The notes: generated from the letters alone by a model not told the origin. Positions 16,540 through 25,515 are shown, counted from the stretch's first letter. The stretch is DNA of 40,701 nt from JBKHYJ01 sp046565505 (GCA_046565505.1 JBKHYJ010000093.1:1-40701), one strand, 5' to 3'. A program made the numbers and translations.

Positions 16540-17574
16540 TCAGTTAGAAAAGCTTTGGAGCCTCTGGAGGTTCCTCTCGGCCTCGGCTTTCCACTTCGCG
16601 TCCGAGGATGAGATGAGGAAAAGCTGCCAATCTTGTTTTGCGGCTTCTATACGGTTATCGTGCTCTTCCGCCAGGGCCCTGTTGAATAACGCTTCGCCGA
16701 AGCCGGGTGATTTTTCCAGCGCCTTGCTGAAATTCGATATCGCTTCGCCGTAATTCTCAAGCTGGAACTGCGCCACGCCGAGGTCATTGAGAATTTCGGC
16801 CGACTGGTTCCCGCCGGCCACGAGTTGACCCAGTATGGAAAGGGCCTTTCTGGCTTCGTCGCGCTTGCCTAGCGCCAGGTGGACCCGCGCCAAGGCCAGC
16901 CGCGCTTCGGCGGATTGGGAACCGTCATCGGCGTACTTCAGCTTATTCAAGGCCCGCTCGAATTGCAGCCCGTCGCTGTCCTCATCGCCGCGCGTCATCG
17001 CGTAAGGCGAATACGCCAGGCCGCCCGATATACGGGCCGGCGTGCGACGCTCTTCCTTCATAGCCAGCTTCAGGGCTTCCATCCCGGCCTGCGGCCTCTG
17101 GTCTCTGGTGACCCAGAAGATTGCCCCGGCCGCGAGGGCGCAAACAATTAAGGCCAGTGACGCGAGCAAGGGGTAAGATATGTAGATTCCTTCCCTCCTC
17201 TTCGAGTCCTGACCCCGCGCGGCCTGTCTGCCGGCCGGATGGCCGCGGCGCCGTTCGTCGTTTTCAATGAAGGCGAGGATTCTTGCTGTTTGCTTTTTAA
17301 CCCCGTCATCAGATATTGAAGCGAAGGTCCCGTCGTAGCCCTCGACCTGCTCGTCAGGAATTTTAACGAAGAGTACCAGGAGTTCTCGGCAATCGCTACA
17401 GCAAGCAAAATGGTTCTCCATCTCCGCGCGCCCACGAGGCGAAAGCTTACCTTCTAAATAATTGAGAATCTCGGCTTCATCGGGACAAAGGCGGGCGGGT
17501 GCGAGGTCTGGTTTCAAACCGGGGTCGCCGCCCGCTTTGCTGACCAGACGATGTACCGAATTAAATAAGCTCAT
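16540..17574 (-). CDS. Membrane anti-sigma-like zinc-finger protein with TPR domain
   Basis: A 344-residue protein. The N-terminal cytoplasmic part has the anti-sigma zinc-finger signature H55-x3-C59-x2-C62 (plus C30), followed by one membrane helix (about 132-156) and a periplasmic TPR region (about 200-340) with repeats such as AEILNDLGVAQFQLENYGEAISNFSKALEKSP. This looks like a zinc-finger anti-sigma receptor, but no sigma factor gene is adjacent, so the partner is unknown. The ATG at 17574 has a GGGAGT ribosome site 9 bases upstream; the upstream ATG at 17637 has none and is rejected. The anti-sigma reading is inferred from the motif; a plain TPR adaptor is possible. Confidence 0.8.
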   Translation of the reverse strand: MSLFNSVHRLVSKAGGDPGLKPDLAPARLCPDEAEILNYLEGKLSPRGRAEMENHFACCSDCRELLVLFVKIPDEQVEGYDGTFASISDDGVKKQTARILAFIENDERRRGHPAGRQAARGQDSKRREGIYISYPLLASLALIVCALAAGAIFWVTRDQRPQAGMEALKLAMKEERRTPARISGGLAYSPYAMTRGDEDSDGLQFERALNKLKYADDGSQSAEARLALARVHLALGKRDEARKALSILGQLVAGGNQSAEILNDLGVAQFQLENYGEAISNFSKALEKSPGFGEALFNRALAEEHDNRIEAAKQDWQLFLISSSDAKWKAEAERNLQRLQSFSN

Positions 17575-17797
17575 CGCTCTTACTCCCAAAAATGAACCGT
17601 TCCACTGCGACCGTATCTGATTGATGGGGGCTGTCATGGATCATTGATCTTATGCTCGTCCTGCGCGCGTGGCTGAAGCGGACAGGAGGTGAAGGAATAT
17701 TTTGCCGGCTTGCGTAATCCCTCCAATAACTATAGACGGAAAGTTCTTACGGACCGATGCAAGAAATATGCTGATAGTGAATTTCTTAAAAGCGCCG

Positions 17798-18040
17798 TCA
17801 AGCCCTGTGAACCTTCCGCTCGTAGCAAGCCCTTGAGCAGAAATCACTGCCCCCCACCATAAGCGCACTACTTTTAGTAATAAACATACCGCAGACGTCG
17901 CACCTGACCATCTGCGACGACCGCGCCCTGGGCGCCCCGCGGCCCCTGGCGGGCGACGGGCGCGCCGGTCTCAGTACCCACCTGATAAACCGGAGCGTCA
18001 GGTATGCTAGAACACAATATAATATAAACTTGAAGAGCAT
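17798..18040 (-). CDS. Small membrane protein with C-terminal zinc ribbon (PP0621-like)
   Basis: An 80-residue protein with one N-terminal membrane helix (about 4-22), a Pro/Arg/Ala-rich linker and a zinc-binding tail CDVCGMF...DFCSRAC, that is C-x2-C and C-x3-C, with a Gly-Gly between them. This pattern matches the PP0621-type small zinc-ribbon family of unknown function. The start ATG is followed closely by the helix, and the gene lies 14 bases after the TPR gene on the same strand, so the two form an operon. Confidence 0.75.
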   Translation of the reverse strand: MLFKFILYCVLAYLTLRFIRWVLRPARPSPARGRGAPRARSSQMVRCDVCGMFITKSSALMVGGSDFCSRACYERKVHRA

Positions 18041-18054
18041 TGCCGGCGGCCTGG

Positions 18055-18798
18055 TTACTCCTTGGGGAGGACGACGGGCTTGCCCGCCTTGAGGTCCGCT
18101 AATAACGTCTCTAGAGCGGCGATCCTCTGATTGGAGGCGTCAGCTTCCTTCAGGCGGTTCAGGGCGTCTTCCGCCCCGCGAGCGTCTTTCTTCAGCGCGT
18201 AGGCCTCAACCATGTGGCCGAGCGCGTGGGCGTTTTTAGGGTCCGCCTTCAGGGCCCGCTGAAGTTCCTGTATGGCTTTGTCAGGCTCGGGCGGGTTGCG
18301 CTGTATCAGCGTGTCGGCGATGGCGACGTAGAGCGTGGGCTGGTCCGGCTCGACCTCGACGGAGCGGCGCAGCCAGGCCTCAGCCTCGGGGTAGTTCTGC
18401 TGCTCCATGTAATACTGGCTCACATAGATAAGAGCGCCCTGCAATTCGGGGTCGCCCCCCTTGGAGAATTTATTAGGGTCAATGGCGTACGCTTTTTTCA
18501 GGTACTCGACCGCCTCGCCCGTGCGGTCGATCTGGTTGTAGACCTTCGCGGCATCAACCTGAGCCTTAAAATCTTTCGGGTTGTTCTTGGCCTTTTCGAT
18601 GGTGGCCGCCACGTTGCCCATCATGGCCTGCTGGTTAGCGGGCCCCTGGGCGCCGGAGCCGGGCGCAGCGCCGGGCGAGGCCGGCTGAGCCGCCGCCATC
18701 GGGGCGTTGGTCTTGTTGTAATTCGTCGTCAGGAAGAAGCTGACCGCAAATCCGACGGCCAGCCCTATCAACCCGATCATGTATTTATTCTTGTTCAC
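18055..18798 (-). CDS. Membrane-anchored TPR protein
   Basis: A 247-residue protein starting at GTG 18798, chosen because GGAGAG lies 7 bases upstream and the next residues give a proper N-terminal membrane anchor (MIGLIGLAVGFAVSFFLTT). A longer frame to 18879 would run into unstructured, untranslatable-looking sequence. After an Ala/Pro/Gly-rich linker, tandem TPR units cover about 75-240, with typical motifs such as AEAWLRRSVEVEPDQPTLYV and KAIQELQRALKADPKN. It is anchored in the inner membrane with the TPRs probably outside. It is first in an operon with the small zinc protein. The partner is unknown. Confidence 0.8.
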   Translation of the reverse strand: MNKNKYMIGLIGLAVGFAVSFFLTTNYNKTNAPMAAAQPASPGAAPGSGAQGPANQQAMMGNVAATIEKAKNNPKDFKAQVDAAKVYNQIDRTGEAVEYLKKAYAIDPNKFSKGGDPELQGALIYVSQYYMEQQNYPEAEAWLRRSVEVEPDQPTLYVAIADTLIQRNPPEPDKAIQELQRALKADPKNAHALGHMVEAYALKKDARGAEDALNRLKEADASNQRIAALETLLADLKAGKPVVLPKE

Positions 18799-18906
18799 GG
18801 CACTCTCCGAAGGCAGCGAGGGGTCCGGGCGCCAGGCGGCGAATAATAATAAAAAACCTCCGGCGCGCGCTCCCCGCACGCGCCCCCGCGCCCATTTATG
18901 ATTCTG

Positions 18907-19438
18907 GAGTGGGTCTATAAGCCGAATTTTGTACTCGCCCTCGGCGCAAAACTCGCGCGCCGGAACGCCGAGCGATAGCCAAGAATTGCGAGCGACGGTT
19001 ATTCATCTAGGCGGCGGATTACTCCGCTCGCTCAAGCGACCTACCCGGAGGTCGTAGCAGGCGCGCGCACCGTAGTGATCTCGCCTGCTTCGGACGGACA
19101 GTCCTCTCTGACGCCTCCCTATTTGGTCTTGCACCACGGAGAGTTTACCTAGCCGCAGAGTGTTGCCACCTGCGCTGGTGGGCTCTTACATTAAGCTTAC
19201 TCGAAGCCCCACCGTTTCACCCATCACCTGTGCCCCGAAGTTCGCGACCTGCGTCGCGGTCTAGGGGCCATCGGCTGGTCTATTCTCTGTTGCACTTGTC
19301 GTCGGGTCGCCCCGCCTGGCCGTTAGCCAGTCCGTTGCCCTATGGTGTTCGGACTTTCCTCCCGCTCCCGGATGACCTCTACGTTCAGAAATGAAGTTCG
19401 CGTCTTTTCTGGGAGCCGGCAACCGCCCGACCCACTCC
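18907..19438 (-). ncRNA. rnpB: RNase P RNA (class A)
   Basis: The catalytic RNA of ribonuclease P, which trims tRNA 5' ends. The 5' end GGAGTGGGTC (19429-19438) pairs over 10 bases with the 3' GACCCACTCC (18907-18916), forming P1. Universal core pieces are readable: GAGGAAAGTCCGAAC, CATAGGGCA followed by an ACTGGC...GCCAGG helix, GGTGATGGGTGAAACGGTG, ATAGGGAGGCGTC, the GAATAACCGTC segment and the near-3' ACAAAATTCGGCTTATAG. At about 532 bases it is longer than the usual 350-400, with extended helices in the first third and near P12-P15. It lies between the TPR gene and the divergent response regulator. Confidence 0.97.
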
Positions 19439-19452
19439 AAAGAACCGAAGAA

Positions 19453-19458
19453 ATTATA
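19453..19458 (-). promoter_or_regulatory. -10 element of rnpB
   Basis: On the minus strand TATAAT lies about 14 bases before the predicted 5' end of rnpB. A T-rich TTTTACA lies just upstream at too short a distance for a standard -35, so only the -10 is supported. Confidence 0.55.
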
Positions 19459-19551
19459 ACACAGTGTAAAACCGGGCGCGACGCGCGGGCGGCTCCGGCG
19501 CTTCTTCCATACGCCGACCTTCATACTTTATACTCCTGCTGAGAGGCTCGG

Positions 19552-20238
19552 ATGCGCGTTCTTGTCATCGAAGACGAGATTAAGATGGCTGCCTTCATCA
19601 GGCGGGGGCTCGAGGAAGAAAACATCGCCGTCGATGTAGCCGCGGATGGCGAAGAGGGACTGTTCCGCGCGCGGGCCGGCAGTTACGATTTAATAATCCT
19701 GGACATCACCCTGCCGCTGCTGGATGGGCTGGAAGTATGCAGTAGGCTCAGGCAAGACCGCGTGACGACGCCCATCCTTCTGCTGACGGCGCGCGATTCG
19801 GTCGAGATGAAGGTGCGCGGGTTAGACAGCGGCGCGGACGATTACCTGACAAAGCCATTCGCGTTCGCCGAGCTGCTCGCGCGAATGCGTGCGCTGCGCC
19901 GCCGTGACCGCGCGGAAATCAGCATGCGCCTGCAGGTCGACGACCTCGTGCTCGACCCGCTTACGCGCCGCGTCACGCGCGCCAACCGCCCTATCCAGCT
20001 CACGTCGAAAGAGTTCGCGCTGCTCGAGTGCTTCATGAGCCACCCGGACCAGGTGCTCTCCCGCACGATCCTCGCGGAAAAGGTATGGGATGAGACTTTC
20101 GACGCATTCACGAACGTCATAGACGTGTACATCAACTACCTCCGAAACAAGATCGACAGGGATTTTTCGCCCAAGCTCATACACACGGTCCGGGGTGCCG
20201 GGTACGTGCTGAGACGGCCCGAAGTAACGAATGATTAA
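19552..20238 (+). CDS. OmpR/PhoB-type response regulator (orphan)
   Basis: A 228-residue DNA-binding response regulator. The receiver domain (about 1-115) has the acidic pocket E7-D8, phospho-acceptor D51 in ILDITLP, T79 and K101 in the LTKPF loop. The winged-helix domain (about 125-222) ends with the usual GAGYVL. It looks like the CusR/CopR/PhoP subgroup. All active residues are present, so it should be phosphorylated, yet no histidine kinase lies beside it. The ribosome site GAGAGG lies 5 bases before the ATG. The gene is divergent from rnpB and its upstream region contains TATACT, a possible -10. The signal it answers cannot be read here. Confidence 0.92.
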   Translation: MRVLVIEDEIKMAAFIRRGLEEENIAVDVAADGEEGLFRARAGSYDLIILDITLPLLDGLEVCSRLRQDRVTTPILLLTARDSVEMKVRGLDSGADDYLTKPFAFAELLARMRALRRRDRAEISMRLQVDDLVLDPLTRRVTRANRPIQLTSKEFALLECFMSHPDQVLSRTILAEKVWDETFDAFTNVIDVYINYLRNKIDRDFSPKLIHTVRGAGYVLRRPEVTND

Positions 20239-20267
20239 GCCAGGATGGTAAAAGGGCGGGAAAGATT

Positions 20268-20343
20268 AAAGGGGGAGTAAAGGGCGGCTCGGTTAACGGG
20301 GCGCGGCCCGCCGGAGTCTTCTCCTCTTAATACTCCCCTCTTT
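20268..20343. terminator. Two-way terminator between response regulator and surface protein
   Basis: GGGGAGTA (20272-20279) is matched by TACTCCCC (20331-20338), with A-rich sequence on the left and TCTTT on the right, so it can work for both converging genes. The loop of about 51 bases holds a smaller GC-rich hairpin. Confidence 0.45.
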
Positions 20344-20348
20344 AGAAC

Positions 20349-23054
20349 CTAGTCGTCGTTGTCGCCAACGTCGCCGCTTCCGGGCCTGAACAGCCCTGAT
20401 CTCACGGAACCGGGATTGACTACTCGCACATGGAAATCGCCTGCTCCCATGCCTTCGAGGAGCTTAGTGCGGACGATGACTGTCAGCCGGCCCTCTTTGA
20501 ATTTCGCGGGGGCCTTCTGAGCGAAGACCAGGTCATCGCCCCTGTCATCCTTTTTGATGAACTCGACGAACGCCCCCTTGCGGAAATTCGCGCCGTCGAT
20601 CACGACGCGCGAATTTTTCTCGTCGCCTGTTAATGGCTCGACGCCCGCGCCTGAGATGGTCGGGCCGACCACATCAAGCGTCGCCCTCTCAGACGAGACG
20701 CCGTCGCCATCGTTGGCGTTAACCACGTTGAATTGCAACTGGCCGGGCCGCGCAAGCAGCTTGTTGAGGTCCTCGTTTATGTTGACGACGATGTGCGTGC
20801 TGCTGCGAAATCGCACGCGCTGTTTCGGGACCTGTACATTGAGGTCAGCCCCATTCCCGACGTACACCCGCGCACGCCTTCGGAAGTTATGGCCCCTGAC
20901 GTCTACCATGACACCGGGTAGTCCCGCGAAAACCTTCCCGGGCGCGAAGGACTGTATCTCGGGCGCATGAACGTCAAGGTCCAGCGCCTCGGAGGTCGCG
21001 CCGCCGGGGTTGCGCACCATCACCCTCAGCTTCCCTGACTCCTGGAAGAATCCGCCGGGTACCGTCAGCTTGATGAGCGAGCGGCTGACATAGCGAATCC
21101 TGTCAGCGGGGACCGCCTCCCCATTCATCTCGACCTGCAAGCCCTTGCGGAAGTTGTCGCCTTTTATCTTCAATGTGAACTTCGCGTCCCCCGCGACGAC
21201 AGCCTCAACCGCAGGCCTCAACTCCGTTATGCGCGGGCCGTAGACGAGAAGCTCTTTATAGTTTGTTGACACGAGGTCTGTCACGGCCAGGTCCTTGACG
21301 AGCACATTAAGACGCCCGACCGACTGAGCCAGCTCGGCGGGCACGACCGCCTGAAGCGCGTTCGCGCTGACCTGTTGCGTGTTGAGCGCGCGGCCCGCGA
21401 CGACGACTGCGGAGCTCGCCCTGAAGTTGCTGCCAAAAACTTTAAGCGTGAACGCTTCGCTCGGCCCCGCCAGTTCGGACGGCTTGATTCTATCAATGAC
21501 GGGCACGCCGGGCCTTATCACGTGCAATTCTTTGGGCTGCGACAGCGCGCCATCCGCGCCCTTCACCTGTACGCTTATCGCCGACACCTTATCGAAGAAT
21601 GACTTTGGAAGCTTCGCTTCAAGCGCCGCCCCTTTCCGCGTCAGATCGGCCGCCATCTCTACGCCGCCCGCGATAAGTGACGCGCCTTCCGTGAAGTTTC
21701 TGCCAGCGACGACAAGCCGCAGGTTCCTCAGGCGCCCCTGCTCGACCTCGCTCGGCGAAAGCGATTCGATGATGGGGCCGGCCGTGTCAGGCTCGCCCGA
21801 ATCAACCATGTCAAAGCTGGTGATAACCACCTCATCGCCCTTCGACGACGAGCGCACGGCGGCGACCGTGCGCGTCTTCTCGCTCAGCGCGATTCTCCGA
21901 AGCTCGCCCCCGATGGGTTGGTATGATTCCAGCTCGCCCGTCTCCGTGCTGAAGGCGAAGAGCATCCCTGCCGATGAGCCCACGAAAGCCGTAGACGCGC
22001 CGGCGGCAAAGGCCACGTTGTTGGCGCGCGAGAATTCTATGCCTTCGGGAGGCGTGAACTCCGCCGCCAATGCGAGCTGATCCTTCACATTCCTGATGAT
22101 GGTAACGCCGCCGCGTCTGCCATTGCTCGGCCCGCCTATTCGCGCCGCCGCGATCATCTCTACGTCGTCAGCGCCTCGCGCCACGGCGATCCGCTGAGGC
22201 GAAGTGAGCGCGATGCTGTCTAGTTGAATCCCGCTCCCGGCATCCACGGCGTAGAGGCGGTCGCCCGTGGCCGCCGCTATATAAATAGTGCGGCCATCGG
22301 CGCTGAATGCGGGGTTGTTAGACTCGTCAAAGCGCGACCCGGCGGGGCTGAAATTCGCCGTCTCGCTCAAGCCGCCTTGATCGTCGATCCTGATGACCGA
22401 GAGGCTGCTCGACACTGCGCTTGCGACGGCAAGCAGGCGCTTCCCTCCTTCGTCGAAAAGCGTTGCCTCAGACGGCCGGCCGACGAGCGAAATTTTTGAC
22501 GCCACCTGCCCCGTCTCCACGTCGAATGAAAACAGCGTCGGGTCGTTAAAGCTTGAGGCGATCAGGCAGAACCGCCCATCGCGAGTGAGCAAAGCGCGCG
22601 TGGCCGGCGTGATGAGTGCGCCATCTGGCAAAACGAGCAGCGATTTCAACTCTAGTCGTTTGGCGCTTGTAGCGTCAATGACGCTGACGGTCGCCGGGTG
22701 GTCATGGCCAGGGTCATTGGCGGAGGGCGCCGCGATGATCCTGCGGCCCGCGGCCTCTATCATCGAAATAGGCCCGACGCTCTCGCCGACCGCCACCGAC
22801 GAGAGCAGTTTGCCGGAAGAAAGATTGAAGGAGATGATTGACCCGCCGGTAGCCGAGGATACGAAACCCACCTTGCCGCTCGATGAGATGAGCGGCTGCG
22901 CATGCTCGTCGAGCACGGCGCTGGGCGGAAGCGAGAGGCTGCGAGTCTCCCCGAGCCGCGCCCGGTGGTCGCTAGCTTGAGCCACGACAAGGCTCAGGAT
23001 CACGAGGCACGAGATTAGAGTAGCCAGTTTCCGATTGGGCTTCACCTGCGTCAA
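20349..23054 (-). CDS. Secreted beta-propeller/TIG-repeat surface protein
   Basis: A 901-residue exported protein. After a signal peptide (about 1-28, ending VAQAS), residues about 40-420 show repeated four-stranded blade patterns with phrases such as VSVIDATSAKRL and LYAVDAGSGIQL, as in YVTN/propeller proteins. Residues about 425-890 hold roughly five IPT/TIG-like Ig repeats, each opening with a PxI...P(S/A) segment and containing xFxxGxxV(V/E)(V/M)xG. No enzyme motif or C-terminal anchor was seen; the C-terminus is acidic (DVGDNDD). Such proteins bind partners or substrates at the cell surface. It is divergent from the rhodanese gene across 247 bases in which I see no further gene. Confidence 0.8.
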   Translation of the reverse strand: MTQVKPNRKLATLISCLVILSLVVAQASDHRARLGETRSLSLPPSAVLDEHAQPLISSSGKVGFVSSATGGSIISFNLSSGKLLSSVAVGESVGPISMIEAAGRRIIAAPSANDPGHDHPATVSVIDATSAKRLELKSLLVLPDGALITPATRALLTRDGRFCLIASSFNDPTLFSFDVETGQVASKISLVGRPSEATLFDEGGKRLLAVASAVSSSLSVIRIDDQGGLSETANFSPAGSRFDESNNPAFSADGRTIYIAAATGDRLYAVDAGSGIQLDSIALTSPQRIAVARGADDVEMIAAARIGGPSNGRRGGVTIIRNVKDQLALAAEFTPPEGIEFSRANNVAFAAGASTAFVGSSAGMLFAFSTETGELESYQPIGGELRRIALSEKTRTVAAVRSSSKGDEVVITSFDMVDSGEPDTAGPIIESLSPSEVEQGRLRNLRLVVAGRNFTEGASLIAGGVEMAADLTRKGAALEAKLPKSFFDKVSAISVQVKGADGALSQPKELHVIRPGVPVIDRIKPSELAGPSEAFTLKVFGSNFRASSAVVVAGRALNTQQVSANALQAVVPAELAQSVGRLNVLVKDLAVTDLVSTNYKELLVYGPRITELRPAVEAVVAGDAKFTLKIKGDNFRKGLQVEMNGEAVPADRIRYVSRSLIKLTVPGGFFQESGKLRVMVRNPGGATSEALDLDVHAPEIQSFAPGKVFAGLPGVMVDVRGHNFRRRARVYVGNGADLNVQVPKQRVRFRSSTHIVVNINEDLNKLLARPGQLQFNVVNANDGDGVSSERATLDVVGPTISGAGVEPLTGDEKNSRVVIDGANFRKGAFVEFIKKDDRGDDLVFAQKAPAKFKEGRLTVIVRTKLLEGMGAGDFHVRVVNPGSVRSGLFRPGSGDVGDNDD

Positions 23055-23301
23055 CTCCTAAGGGTTAATCATACCACACGCCAGGGAGGGGCGGCGCTGC
23101 TCGCGCAAAATCTTAAGCTTTCCGCGAGGTCATTACAAGGGAAAACAGTCCCCGGCGGCAGGCGGCCGATTACGGATCGTCTTTGACGCCGATCACGGGG
23201 CTCGTCGATAGAGCGCTATCCGGCGACTACCAGGATGCTGGCCTTACCCTCAACGCACATGGCAAAATGATTGTTCCAGAATTGCCGCAGGAGGTCAGGT
23301 A

Positions 23302-23874
23302 ATGATTCTCAAGAAATGGGCCTTTCTCGCCCTCGCCATAGTGATCGCAAGCGCGACCGTTGCTGACGCGCAACGTCGCGTCGCATCACGAAAGACAAAG
23401 AAAACGAAGAACCCGGCAAAGGTCGCGGCCACGCAGACCCTGACTCAGCCGGCCGGCGCTAAGAAAGTTGAATCACCGACGCAGCCGCAGCCGAGCCTGG
23501 AGGCGTCGAAGACCGCGGCGCAGCCCGGCGAGGTCGAGCGCATAACCGTTGAGGAGCTGAAAGAAAAGATCGCCAAACACGAGCCGGTAACGATTATAGA
23601 TTCCCGCAGCCAGGGCTCGTACGACGCGACGGAAACAAAAATAAAGGGCGCCATCCGCATGCCAGCCGACGAGGTCCAGGCGCGGCTGAAAGACTTGCCG
23701 CGCGATAAAGAAGTCGTCGTCTACTGCACCTGACCGAGCGAGCATACAAGCGCCCGTGTGGCGCAGATGCTCATCGACAACGGCTTCAAGCAAGTGCGCG
23801 CGCTCAAGGGCGGGTGGGACGCATGGGTTCAAGCCGGCGGGGCGGTCGAGCCGAAAGAGCAGCCGAAGAAATAA
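23302..23874 (+). CDS. Exported rhodanese-domain protein with in-frame TGA (probable selenocysteine)
   Basis: A 190-residue protein if TGA at 23731-23733 is read as selenocysteine; without that it is cut at residue 143. It has a signal peptide (about 1-23, ending ADA-Q), a Lys-rich linker and one rhodanese domain (about 75-180). The active-site loop is Y-C142-T-U144-P-S-E-H-T-S-A-R, where related rhodaneses I recall have C-x-C-P. The frame continues after the TGA with normal rhodanese sequence up to GGWDAWVQAGG and ends at TAA. A bacterial SECIS-like hairpin begins 6 bases after the TGA. GGAGGTCAGGTA is a strong ribosome site. The predicted role is periplasmic sulfurtransferase or redox chemistry with a Cys-Sec pair. 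Alternatives are a nonsense mutation or a sequencing error, made less likely by the intact downstream frame and the hairpin. Confidence 0.85.
23740..23772 (+). promoter_or_regulatory. Bacterial SECIS-like hairpin after the TGA
   Basis: GAGCAT (23740-23745) pairs with ATGCTC (23767-23772), an inner loop of 4 and 2 bases follows, then GCGCC (23750-23754) pairs with GGCGC (23760-23764) around the loop CGTGT. The apical GU is about 22 bases past the TGA, inside the 16-37-base window known for SelB-binding SECIS elements. It lies within the coding frame, as bacterial SECIS must. Confidence 0.7.
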
Positions 23875-23970
23875 TCAGATTAACCGCTCGCAAATTGATC
23901 ATCTATAATTGGGTCGCCTGACTCGCTCAAGTGGCAGTGATGTGAGCGGGGGCCCGCCGAGTCGACACTT

Positions 23971-24336
23971 ATGATAATCATGAATCGCGACCGCGCGCGC
24001 GTAATCAACACCCGTCATGGCTCGGAGATTCGCCCGCTGATTGATCGTACAACGTCGCAGGTGACCCAATGCAGCCTGGCCGAAGAGGCGCTCCCGCCGG
24101 GGCTAGCCGTCACGCCTCACCATCATAACCAGCTCGAAGAGATTTACTACATCCTTTCCGGGCGCGGCGTGATGACGGTCGGCGACGAAAAGCGCGAAGT
24201 TGGCGCGGGCGACGCGGTCTACGTGCCGCGCGGCCACAGGCACACCCTCGAAAACACCGGCGACGAAGCGATCAGGCTGCTCGTGGTCTGCGGCCCCGCT
24301 TTCTTCTACGAAGACGAAATAATAGCCGGAGCATGA
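23971..24336 (+). CDS. Cupin-domain protein
   Basis: A 121-residue single-domain cupin. Motif 1 is about HHHNQLEEIYYILSGRG with His/His/Glu metal ligands, and motif 2 is PRGHRHTLEN with the fourth His. The full ligand set (three His, one Glu) suggests a metal-bound, possibly active, barrel. No signal peptide. The substrate is unknown; many such small cupins are isomerases, dioxygenases or sugar-binding proteins. The start could be the ATG at 23971 or that at 23980; no clear ribosome site decides. It lies about 97 bases downstream of the rhodanese on the same strand. Confidence 0.82.
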   Translation: MIIMNRDRARVINTRHGSEIRPLIDRTTSQVTQCSLAEEALPPGLAVTPHHHNQLEEIYYILSGRGVMTVGDEKREVGAGDAVYVPRGHRHTLENTGDEAIRLLVVCGPAFFYEDEIIAGA

Positions 24337-24394
24337 GCCCCGGGCCGCCTTCTATCCCCAAGCCATCATCCCCTTAGGCCGACAGCATTGGCAC

Positions 24395-25390
24395 TCAAAT
24401 CATATGCTCGTAACCCGAAGCCTCCACAGGTTCGAGCGCGCCGTCGCGTTCGAGCCGCAATCCGCCCCCGGCCACAATTTTTCCAACGCGCGTGATCGGT
24501 ATGCCCAGAGCGTTCGACATCTCTGCGACTCGCCGGCGGTCTTCGGGCCTGACGGTGAAGAGCAGCTCGTACTCTTCGCCGCCATTCAGCGCGAGGCTCA
24601 GCGAGTCGACGCCGAACGCTCGCGCCGGGAGCACACTCTCATGAATCGGGATGGCCGCGGCCCGAATCACCGCGCCGCACCGGCTCTCACTCAGAATGTG
24701 CCACATGTCCGTGCTCAGCCCATCGCTTACATCTATCATCGCCGTGGCGAGACCCATCTCACCTATCGCGCGTCCCGCCTCCAACCGGGGCCGCGGCGCG
24801 AGATGTCTGATCAGCGCCCGCCGCGCCGCCGGGTCGTCATCGCAGTCGCGAAGCCTGACCCCGCGTTCGAGCAACATAAGCCCAACCGACGACGCGCCGA
24901 GCGCGCCCGTGACGTAGATGAAGTCACCTGCTCTTGCGCCCGCGCGCGTGATGGCTCCGCCGGCCGCGCATTCGCCGATCACGCTCGTATCTATAAAGAG
25001 CGAATCGCGCGAGCTTGAAGTATCGCCGCCGACGATTGAGACGCCTTGAGAATCGGCCAGGTCGAAGATGCCTTGAAACACCTGATCGACGAACCCCGGC
25101 GGTAAGCCATGAGGCAACGCGATGCTTACCATCGCGAACTTCGCCTCGCCGCCCATCGCCGCCACGTCACTCAAAGTGACGGCAAGCGCTTTATGGCCTA
25201 TCAATCCCGGCTCGCCCCACTCGCGGCGAAAGTGCACGCCTTCAACCACCAGGTCAGAGCACGCTATCAAGTCGGTTGCGCCGCCGGTGCTGATGACCGC
25301 GGCGTCGTCACCTATGCCCACGCGCACCCTGTCGTTGTAGAGCGCGCGCCGTCTGATGCGCGAAATTATTTCTGATTCGCCCGGCATCAC
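24395..25390 (-). CDS. thiL: Thiamine-monophosphate kinase ThiL
   Basis: A 331-residue kinase that makes thiamine diphosphate from thiamine monophosphate with ATP. The family marks are present: the GIGDDAAV loop, the SDLVVEGVHFR strand, DVAAMGG, VGGDTS, the VTGALGASSVGL glycine-rich loop, and DVSDGLSTD. ThiL and selenide water dikinase (SelD) share this fold; here the N-terminal Cys/Sec of SelD is missing and the ThiL motifs are clear, so it is not SelD. The start is GTG at 25390 with an ATG next to it; either works. It is convergent with the cupin gene. Confidence 0.94.
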   Translation of the reverse strand: MMPGESEIISRIRRRALYNDRVRVGIGDDAAVISTGGATDLIACSDLVVEGVHFRREWGEPGLIGHKALAVTLSDVAAMGGEAKFAMVSIALPHGLPPGFVDQVFQGIFDLADSQGVSIVGGDTSSSRDSLFIDTSVIGECAAGGAITRAGARAGDFIYVTGALGASSVGLMLLERGVRLRDCDDDPAARRALIRHLAPRPRLEAGRAIGEMGLATAMIDVSDGLSTDMWHILSESRCGAVIRAAAIPIHESVLPARAFGVDSLSLALNGGEEYELLFTVRPEDRRRVAEMSNALGIPITRVGKIVAGGGLRLERDGALEPVEASGYEHMI

Positions 25391-25515
25391 AATTTCAACC
25401 GATCAAATGGTAGCACTCGCTGAGGCCGGCAACAATTACTATAGAAACGCCTCCACTCGTATTGTAGAATGACCCTGCCCTGCCTCCGATTGCGTTCCCC
25501 TTGGAGAAAGATTGG

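Noticed and set aside
23302..23733. Rhodanese as a truncated pseudogene ending at TGA
   Set aside because: Sense frame continues with conserved rhodanese sequence, and a SECIS-like hairpin is at the right distance, so Sec readthrough is the better reading.
24395..25390. Selenide water dikinase (SelD), which would fit the selenoprotein
   Set aside because: The sequence has ThiL motifs and lacks the N-terminal Cys/Sec of SelD.
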